NCBI RefSeq assembly: GCF_014190875.1
Contig: NZ_JACHVS010000001.1
Location: forward strand, 2,807,449-2,871,448
Length of the DNA stretch: 64,000 bases
Reading direction: 5' to 3'
From: Paeniglutamicibacter cryotolerans
GTDB taxonomy: Bacteria > Actinomycetota > Actinomycetes > Actinomycetales > Micrococcaceae
The first letter of the stretch is position 1; every line of letters starts with the position of its first letter. The position numbers were made by a program, and so were the translations under genes. Below the pieces are notes generated by a model that worked only from the letters and a program-made list of their open reading frames with translations, was not told where the DNA came from and did no database searches. This document shows, piece after piece, positions 57,249 through 64,000 of the stretch.

Positions 57249-58376
57249 TCAGTGGCTGGAGGGCAGCGGACGGTGCTCCCCGGGCCGGTAGTGGGCCTCG
57301 GCCTCGGTCAGCAGGCCGAAGGTGGCTTCGGCGCGGCGTACCGCGTTGAGCTTGTGTCGCGGCAGCACGTCGTCCAGGAAGCCGTAGCGGCGGGCGATGT
57401 CGGCGCATTCGGCGTTGTCGCGGGCGCGCAGCTTCTTGTATTCCCACCAGTCGGCGATGTCGCCCCAGCCGGGGGAAGCCAGCGAACCGCCGAAGTGCTT
57501 GACCGCCAGGCCCGAGCAGAGGGTGGAGAAGAGCAGCCGCTGTTCCAGCGGCCATCCTGCCAGCGTGCCCAGCACGATGCCGGCGGAGAAGACGTCACCG
57601 GCGCCGGTCGGATCGATCGCAGGGACCGGTAGGGACGGCACCTTGGCCCGTTCCCCGGTGCTCGAATCGATGGCCATCGCGCCCTCGACGCCCTGGGTGA
57701 CCACCACCAGCGGAGCGCGGCTGGATAGTGCCTCGAGCGCCGCCTCCGGCGTATCGGTGCGCGAGTAGGCCATGGCCTCGACGTGGTTGGGCAGGAAGCC
57801 GTGGCAGAGTTCCAGATCCCGCAGGATTCCCTGGTCCCACTTCTCGGTGGGGTCCCAGCCGACTGCGGCAAACACCTTGCCCTGGTGCGGGACGGTGTCC
57901 CTCCACCACGGGGCCTCGTCGCCGGGCAGGGCCAGCTCGGCGATCATGGCCCGGGAGCTCGGCGGCTTGCCGATCAGTTCGCGCTGGGTGATGGGCATCG
58001 GGTGCCCGTGGGTGACCATGGAACGGTCCCCGCCGCGGGCCAGGGAAACGGTGACGGCCGAATGCCATTCGGGGAAGACCCGAGAGCGGCTCAGGTCGAT
58101 GCCCTCCTGTTCGCCGAGCAGCGACCATGACCAGGTGCCGTAGGCATCGTCGCCGAACCCGGCTGAGAGCCCGGTCTTCAGGCCCAGCCGGGCAGCTGCT
58201 ACAGCGAGGTTGGCGATGCCGCCGGGGACTGATCCCATGCCCTCGGCCCAGACCTCGGTACCGGGCTGCGGCGCGGAGGGCAGTCCGGTGAAGATGATGT
58301 CGAAGAAGAGCGAACCGGTCAGGAACAGGTCAAGCTCCGTGTCGCCGGCCGCTCCGGGGTCTGATGCTGTGTTCAC
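57249..58376 (-). CDS. PfkB-family carbohydrate kinase
   Basis: A 375-residue ribokinase/PfkB-type kinase. The start region is ELDLFLTGSLFFDIIFTGLP; the substrate motif is GGIANLAVAAARLGLKTGLSAGFGDDAYG; the C-terminal ATP/anion motif is AIDPTGAGDVFSAGIVLGTL with the catalytic Asp of GAGD. The GTG start follows GGAGGACCCCGCAG. It is upstream of the ABC importer genes and divergent from DeoR/GH4, so it probably phosphorylates the imported sugar. The frame is open upstream to 58511 but has no better start. Confidence 0.92.
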   Translation of the reverse strand: MNTASDPGAAGDTELDLFLTGSLFFDIIFTGLPSAPQPGTEVWAEGMGSVPGGIANLAVAAARLGLKTGLSAGFGDDAYGTWSWSLLGEQEGIDLSRSRVFPEWHSAVTVSLARGGDRSMVTHGHPMPITQRELIGKPPSSRAMIAELALPGDEAPWWRDTVPHQGKVFAAVGWDPTEKWDQGILRDLELCHGFLPNHVEAMAYSRTDTPEAALEALSSRAPLVVVTQGVEGAMAIDSSTGERAKVPSLPVPAIDPTGAGDVFSAGIVLGTLAGWPLEQRLLFSTLCSGLAVKHFGGSLASPGWGDIADWWEYKKLRARDNAECADIARRYGFLDDVLPRHKLNAVRRAEATFGLLTEAEAHYRPGEHRPLPSSH

Positions 58377-58512
58377 CTGCGGGGTCCTCCACGTGTGCCG
58401 CTGCCGGCAAGGGGGGTTGGTGCGCTCCATGGATCCTGCGTAGGACATGCGCAAGGACGGTGGTTCACCGCCCATGGGTTGGACGTTAGCACGGGCAAAA
58501 TGGCGGTACAAG

Positions 58513-58530
58513 TGATTGTTTCTGATCGTT
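58513..58530. promoter_or_regulatory. candidate DeoR operator (direct repeat)
   Basis: TGATTGTT (58513-58520) and TGATCGTT (58523-58530), a direct repeat with ten-base period, one helical turn, in the AT-rich part of the divergent gap between the kinase/ABC operon and deoR. DeoR-type regulators often bind such repeats. Confidence 0.45.
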
Positions 58531-58561
58531 ATTGCGCGGTTATGACTGATACTCTGGGCGC

Positions 58562-59311
58562 ATGCTTATCAGTACGCGACAGGGGTCGATCCTGCGCCGG
58601 ATCCAAGAGACCGGAGATGTATCGGTCCTGCAACTCGCCGCTGACTTGGGTGTGAGTCCATCAACGATCAGACGCGACCTGAATCTGCTCTCCCGGGAAG
58701 GCCACATGCGCCGCGTTCACGGCGGGGGCGCCTTGGACTCGGACAAGATCCCCTTCCACGAAGTCCTGGCCCGCGGCTCCGCCACCAAGGAAAAGATAGC
58801 CGTCCGCGCCGCCGGACTCGTCAACGACGGCGACGTGGTGCTGCTGGATATCGGCACCACCACGGCGATGCTGGCCCGGGCCCTGCGCGGCCGCCAGATT
58901 ACGGTGATGACCTCCAGCATTGCGGTGCTCGACGAACTGCGCACCGACAGCGAGGTGGAACTGATCATCCTCGGCGGGGTGCTTCGCCGCTCCTACCATT
59001 CGCTCGTTGGATCGCTGACCCTCGAGTCCCTCGCCCAGGTCCGCTCCACCATCAGCTTCCTGGGGTGCAGCGGCATCCGGCCCGACACCACGGTGCAGGA
59101 CACCACCAGCATCGAGGTACCGGTCAAGCAGGCCATCCTGGGCACCAGCGCCAGGGTCGTACTGCTTGCCGATGAAACCAAATTCCCCGGCGTCGGCGTC
59201 CGCGACGTCTGTACGGCATCACGGATCGCCACGCTGGTGACCTGCGATGGCGCGGACCCCGATACGCTGGCAGCATTCAAACAAGCAGGAAGTGAAGTGA
59301 TTCTGGCGTGA
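58562..59311 (+). CDS. DeoR family transcriptional regulator
   Basis: A 249-residue repressor. The N-terminal winged helix reads DVSVLQLAADLGVSPSTIRRDLNLLSREGHMRRVHGG, with the family signature IRRDL. The sensor domain resembles sugar-phosphate isomerases and keeps VVLLDIGTTTAMLARAL and GGVLRRSYHSLVG, DETKF near the end. A phosphorylated sugar is the usual effector. It overlaps the GH4 gene by four bases (GTGA) and is divergent from the kinase/ABC operon, which it probably controls. Confidence 0.94.
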   Translation: MLISTRQGSILRRIQETGDVSVLQLAADLGVSPSTIRRDLNLLSREGHMRRVHGGGALDSDKIPFHEVLARGSATKEKIAVRAAGLVNDGDVVLLDIGTTTAMLARALRGRQITVMTSSIAVLDELRTDSEVELIILGGVLRRSYHSLVGSLTLESLAQVRSTISFLGCSGIRPDTTVQDTTSIEVPVKQAILGTSARVVLLADETKFPGVGVRDVCTASRIATLVTCDGADPDTLAAFKQAGSEVILA

Positions 59312-60651
59312 AACTCACGATCATCGGCGGCGGCGGATTCCGCGTACCGCAAATTTTCGAGGCGCTGGCCGCCGAAACCAAGACGGTCAGGATCACCGAA
59401 CTCTGCCTCTTCGACGCCGATCCGCAGCGTGTGGCGACCATCGCCTCGGTCCTTGGGCAGATGGCACCGGATCTTCCGCGACCGCCACGGGTCACCACGC
59501 AGGCGCGCCTCGATGACGCCATCGCCGGCGCCGCCTTCATCTTCTCCGCCATGCGCATCGGCGGGACCCAGGGGCGCACCCTGGATGAGCGCATCGCACT
59601 TGATTTGGGCGTGCTGGGCCAGGAGACCACCGGACCCGGAGGCCTGGCCTACGCGCTGCGCACGCTTCCCGCCGCCCGCGACCTGGCCGAACGCGTCGCC
59701 AGGCTCGCGCCCGAAGCAACTGTCATCAACTTCACCAATCCCGCGGGCATGATCACCGAGGCCATGCGCGAGGCGCTGGGGGACAAGGTCATCGGGATCT
59801 GCGATACACCCATCGGGCTCATCCGCCGGGCCATCGACGCCGTCGGCTCCACCCCGGACGCCGTCGACTTCGACTACATCGGCCTGAACCACCTGGGCTG
59901 GCTGCGGTCGCTGAGCGTCGACGGCGTCGATCGGCTGCCGGGCCTGCTGGCCGATGACGCGGCGCTGGAAAAGATCGAGGAGGCCCGGCTCATGGGCTTC
60001 GATTGGATCCGGGCCCTGGGCGCCATCCCCAACGAGTACCTCTACTACTACTACTTCCAGCGCGAGGCCACCGAGCGCCTGCGCGCGAGCGCCGAAACCC
60101 GCGGTGAGTTCCTGCACCGCCAGCAGGGCGGCTTCTACGAGCAGGCCTGCGCACACCCGGACAGTGCGTTGGAGCTGTGGCACCGCACCAAGCACGACCG
60201 CGAGGCCAGCTACATGGCCGAAAGCCGCCCCGAGGAGGAGCGCACCAACCGCGAGGCATCGGACATCGAGGGCGGGGGATACCAGCAGGTCGCCCTGGAC
60301 CTGATGACCGCGCTGCTCGGAGGCAAGCCCGCCACCATGATCCTGAACGTCGCCAACCGCGGCACCGTGCCGCAGCTGCCCGATGACGCCGTCATCGAGG
60401 TCCCGTGCACCGTCACGGCAGCTGGCGTGGTGCCTAAGCAGGTTGCACCGGTCACCGGGGAGATGCTCGGGCTGCTGCAGCAGGTCAAGGCAGTTGAGCG
60501 GCTGACCATCGCAGCGTCGAGGGAACGCGACGAGACGCTGGCCTGGCGCGCGCTCGCCGCGCACCCGCTGGTCGACTCGATCACCGTGGCCAAGCAGCTC
60601 TTGACGACCTACCGCGAGCAGATTCCGGGGGTTGCCGCAGCGTTCGGGTAA
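59308..60651 (+). CDS. 6-phospho-beta-glucosidase-like glycosidase, family GH4
   Basis: A 447-residue NAD- and Mn2+-dependent glycosidase of the GH4 family, which hydrolyses (phospho)glycosides by a redox-elimination mechanism. The NAD fold is KLTIIGGGGFRVPQIFEAL; FSAMRIGGTQGRTLDERIALDLGVLGQETTGPGG is a family hallmark; FTNPAGMITEAM and GICDTPIGLIRRA contain the metal-binding Cys and the Asp (CN-x-P in many relatives, here CDTP); LNHLGWLRSL supplies the metal His. GTG start overlaps the deoR stop. With an ABC importer and a kinase it suggests a route in which the sugar is phosphorylated after import. Confidence 0.92.
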   Translation: MKLTIIGGGGFRVPQIFEALAAETKTVRITELCLFDADPQRVATIASVLGQMAPDLPRPPRVTTQARLDDAIAGAAFIFSAMRIGGTQGRTLDERIALDLGVLGQETTGPGGLAYALRTLPAARDLAERVARLAPEATVINFTNPAGMITEAMREALGDKVIGICDTPIGLIRRAIDAVGSTPDAVDFDYIGLNHLGWLRSLSVDGVDRLPGLLADDAALEKIEEARLMGFDWIRALGAIPNEYLYYYYFQREATERLRASAETRGEFLHRQQGGFYEQACAHPDSALELWHRTKHDREASYMAESRPEEERTNREASDIEGGGYQQVALDLMTALLGGKPATMILNVANRGTVPQLPDDAVIEVPCTVTAAGVVPKQVAPVTGEMLGLLQQVKAVERLTIAASRERDETLAWRALAAHPLVDSITVAKQLLTTYREQIPGVAAAFG

Positions 60652-60774
60652 ATTCCTCGAGTGCTGATTGTATGATCCTGAGGCTGCCGCAGGGGTCACC
60701 GTTTTCGGCCCGTCCAGACCGACGGAGTAATGAAAATCCGGGTACGATTGATGCTTCGCGGCTAGTCAGCGAGT
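60652..60774 (+). promoter_or_regulatory. CRISPR leader
   Basis: A 123-base stretch between the GH4 stop and the first repeat, without a gene, less GC-rich than its neighbours and ending in GAGT before repeat 1. Repeats are intact at this end and variant at the far end, and the repeat strand matches the I-E convention, so this side is the leader, where new spacers enter and transcription starts. Confidence 0.7.
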
Positions 60775-63700
60775 ATGTTCCCCGCGCCTGCGGGGATGAG
60801 CCCACCCGGCCCAGACATCTCACCGCCAGAGGTTTATGTTCCCCGCGCCTGCGGGGATGAGCCCAAGAGTCGCGCCCAACCGCCCCACATCGGAAAATGT
60901 TCCCCGCGCCTGCGGGGATGAGCCCGACTCCGCGTAGGCAGGCATTACCGCTAGAGCATGTTCCCCGCGCCTGCGGGGATGAGCCCAAACCATCGGGGTG
61001 TCCGTCAAGGATGCCCCGATGTTCCCCGCGCCTGCGGGGATGAGCCCATGCGCGTCGGCTACGACCCGCGACGGCAACTATGTTCCCCGCGCCTGCGGGG
61101 ATGAGCCCTCCGGTTCCGTGGCAATTCATGCCCGCTGGCTATGTTCCCCGCGCCTGCGGGGATGAGCCCATTCCCACATCGTCCAATGCGGCGCCCGTAG
61201 CATGTTCCCCGCGCCTGCGGGGATGAGCCCTACACCCGACGCCATGACGCGATAGACGATGGATGTTCCCCGCGCCTGCGGGGATGAGCCCGACGGAGGT
61301 TGCGGCGAATCGGTTTGCCGCAAATGTTCCCCGCGCCTGCGGGGATGAGCCCAGTGCGTCAGATTCACGGATGCCCGTGATGCCATGTTCCCCGCGCCTG
61401 CGGGGATGAGCCCTCCTGCGACAGGACCTTGAAAGTATCCGACGCATGTTCCCCGCGCCTGCGGGGATGAGCCCTTCCTCGCCCGGCTCCAGCAGCTTCG
61501 TTTCGTATGTTCCCCGCGCCTGCGGGGATGAGCCCGCCTCGGCAGCCGTGTAAAAGCGCAGCTGCACATGTTCCCCGCGCCTGCGGGGATGAGCCCAAGG
61601 ACTTGTCGAAGAGTGGGCGTCGCACTGCATGTTCCCCGCGCCTGCGGGGATGAGCCCATCGGCGGGCGTCAGTTCTTCGGCGTCATGCAATGTTCCCCGC
61701 GCCTGCGGGGATGAGCCCAGTATGGGAAGCTTCCGGCTCCGTGGTCCTCCATGTTCCCCGCGCCTGCGGGGATGAGCCCCCCATCGGTAACAGTGTGGGA
61801 AGCTTCCGGCTATGTTCCCCGCGCCTGCGGGGATGAGCCCTCGCCTCATCGCGAAAGGAGTTCCCATGTTCAATGTTCCCCGCGCCTGCGGGGATGAGCC
61901 CGCAGCATCCAGCCAGTACACGCAGTCTCTTTCATGTTCCCCGCGCCTGCGGGGATGAGCCCTCGCGCAAGCCCTCAACCCGTGAGTGCCCACCATGTTC
62001 CCCGCGCCTGCGGGGATGAGCCCTACACGCCCGCATCGAAGGTCCGCGCCGTCTAATGTTCCCCGCGCCTGCGGGGATGAGCCCTCGACATGCTTCGTCC
62101 CGTACGTGGCCCGCACATGTTCCCCGCGCCTGCGGGGATGAGCCCATGGCCAACGACTGCCCGCCACCCTCGGTGATATGTTCCCCGCGCCTGCGGGGAT
62201 GAGCCCGTCCGACGGGATTCTCTGGCGACTAGGAGCCCATGTTCCCCGCGCCTGCGGGGATGAGCCCTGCGGACCTTCTCCGCGGCGGCCGCAGTCACCA
62301 TGTTCCCCGCGCCTGCGGGGATGAGCCCCGGAGTTGTTCCCGGGTTATACACGACGCAGAATGTTCCCCGCGCCTGCGGGGATGAGCCCATCCCGCCTTT
62401 TTTCTTCTGGTCACACCGTGGATGTTCCCCGCGCCTGCGGGGATGAGCCCTACGCCCCGGCCGTAGCGGACGTGACCGGATTATGTTCCCCGCGCCTGCG
62501 GGGATGAGCCCGCGCCATACGACGGGTAACACTGTCCTGGTGCATGTTCCCCGCGCCTGCGGGGATGAGCCCCCGGGCACAACTCCGGTTCCGTGGCAAT
62601 TCATATGTTCCCCGCGCCTGCGGGGATGAGCCCCAGTGCCACGACGAAGATCCGGGCTGTAGCTAATGTTCCCCGCGCCTGCGGGGATGAGCCCGTTGCC
62701 GTCTGGCTGGTCCCGGCAATTGCGGAATGTTCCCCGCGCCTGCGGGGATGAGCCCATGTCCCGAGTTGTTCAGCTCACTGTGCAGTAATGTTCCCCGCGC
62801 CTGCGGGGATGAGCCCACCAACAGCATCAACGAGACGACCGCGAACAAATGTTCCCCGCGCCTGCGGGGATGAGCCCATCCCGCCTTTTTTCTTCTGGTC
62901 ACACCGTGGATGTTCCCCGCGCCTGCGGGGATGAGCCCGGGGGCCGGAAGGATGCGCTCAGTCACCATTGATGTTCCCCGCGCCTGCGGGGATGAGCCCA
63001 GCATTGCGCCCGCCGTGCCGGTCATGCTTGGATGTTCCCCGCGCCTGCGGGGATGAGCCCAAGGTCGGCCCTGTTTTCACGTGGCTCTGGAAATGTTCCC
63101 CGCGCCTGCGGGGATGAGCCCTGCCTGATGAGCATCACCCACGGGCTGGAGGAATGTTCCCCGCGCCTGCGGGGATGAGCCCTCGGCATAACCGACATCG
63201 CGCGACTCGCCGGCATGTTCCCCGCGCCTGCGGGGATGAGCCCCCGTGCCCGGCCAGCAGTGCCGCATATCCGGCATGTTCCCCGCGCCTGCGGGGATGA
63301 GCCCACGTCCCAGTCGTGGGGAGTCACCGTCGAGGAATGTTCCCCGCGCCTGCGGGGATGAGCCCCGCAGTGAGCGTGCCGTGCGCCGGTCATCGTCATG
63401 TTCCCCGCGCCTGCGGGGATGAGCCCAGTCTTGACGGTCATGTGTGGCGATCCTTAATATGTTCCCCGCGCCTGCGGGGATGAGCCATGGCACCGGTGGG
63501 GGGATTATCGCCACGACACATGTTCCCCGCGCCTGCGGGGATGAGCCCACATCACCTAGCGCCTCCTCGGCCGCCATTATATGTTCCCCGCGCCTGCGGG
63601 GATGAGCCCGGTGGCGCTGCGCCACCACTGGATGCAGCGGCATGTTCCCCGCGCCTGCGGGGATGAGCCCTCCAATACTCTTCTGCCACCTGCTCGTTAG

Positions 63701-64000
63701 GTATGTTCCCCGCGCCTGCGGGGATGAGCCCGTTAGCCGCTTGGCCGCTCCGCCCGTGTACTGATGTTCCCCGCGCCTGCGGGGATGAGCCCAAGCAACC
63801 CGCTACTGTTTTGCACATACAAGAATGTTCCCCGCGCCTGCGGGGATGAGCCTCGGTAGGCTACGGCCATGGTTTATGCTCCTGCCATGTTCCCCGCGCC
63901 TGCGGGGATGAGCCCGAGGCCACGAGGGCATCATGGCGGGCGGCGACATGTTCCCCGCGCCTGCGGGGATGAGCCCCCGAACGCCAACGCCTCGTCTCAC
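60775..64000 (+). CRISPR. CRISPR array, type I-E-like repeat, 53 repeats, continues beyond the window
   Basis: The 29-base repeat reads ATGTTCCCCGCGCCTGCGGG followed by GATGAGCCC, with a CCCCGC-GCCT-GCGGGG hairpin. 53 copies start every 61 bases from 60775 (spacers of 32 bases); the last lies at 63948-63976 and a partial spacer runs to the window end. The exception is a 33-base spacer at 63854-63886. Repeat 45 (63459-63487) ends in A and repeat 51 (63825-63853) ends in T in place of C; all other copies are identical as far as I can see. The repeat is a close relative of the E. coli and actinobacterial I-E consensus. Spacer 27 (62390-62421) and spacer 35 (62878-62909) are identical. Spacers 6, 26 and 30 overlap each other in target, as do 16 and 17. 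No cas genes are present in this window. Confidence 0.97.

Noticed and set aside
60581..64000. Many open frames on the minus strand through the CRISPR array, with repeated strings such as GLIPAGAGN, AHPRRRGEH and GSSPQARGT
   Set aside because: They are translations of the 29-base repeat in three frames; period 61 bases rotates the frame. They have no ribosome sites and are a known artefact of I-E arrays.

Overview
The window is high-GC actinobacterial DNA, most like a Micrococcaceae genome (Arthrobacter, Paeniglutamicibacter or a relative). Supporting signs are frequent GTG and TTG starts with strong GGAGG-type ribosome sites, GAF/NarL two-component proteins, malate:quinone oxidoreductase, the ilvD / leader / ilvBNC / serA arrangement and a type I-E-like CRISPR repeat. 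The genus is an inference from gene content, not from a search.

Layout. 0-7.2 kb: a truncated M20 peptidase, a small lipoprotein, a secreted lysine-rich protein, a convergent DevS/DevR-like two-component pair, a proline-rich small protein, Dps and a GlsB/YeaQ stress membrane protein. 7.2-10.0 kb: gene-poor DNA with one small membrane protein and a frameshifted IS110-type transposase tail. 10.0-17.8 kb: a PLP dehydratase, a ferric-reductase-like / FMN-binding / ApbE flavin-transfer operon, an ABC-F ATPase, a VanY-type carboxypeptidase and a MarR regulator. 17.8-25.7 kb: LLM monooxygenase, MFS exporter, a decayed M64 metallopeptidase, a PNPOx-family protein and an RND exporter. 26-34 kb: nucleoside hydrolase, mqo, a peptide-type binding lipoprotein, tRNA-Leu, a BCP peroxiredoxin and LtrA. 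34.4-37 kb: two tRNA-Lys(CTT) genes, each with its own hairpin terminator, bracket a PadR/HAAS pair and a GIY-YIG gene. 37-45 kb: a 2-hydroxyacid dehydrogenase, two small proteins, then branched-chain amino acid synthesis (ilvD, an attenuator with a 13-residue leader peptide, ilvB-ilvN-ilvC). 45-51 kb: a subtilisin-like protease with three C-terminal repeats, an aldehyde dehydrogenase and decayed sugar-catabolism genes. 51-60.7 kb: serA, an AI-2E-type exporter, and a sugar locus (PfkB kinase, ABC importer, divergent DeoR regulator and GH4 glycosidase).

60.7 kb to the end: a leader followed by 53 copies of a 29-bp type I-E-like repeat, running off the window. No cas gene is present here. Overlaps between spacers let the probable PAM be read from the array itself: AAC lies directly 5' of four protospacers. 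One spacer is present twice. The most informative parts of the window are the spacer overlaps, the flavin-transfer operon, the ilv attenuator, the ABC/kinase/GH4 sugar locus and several recognisable pseudogenes (M64 peptidase, sugar isomerase, sugar-binding protein, IS110).
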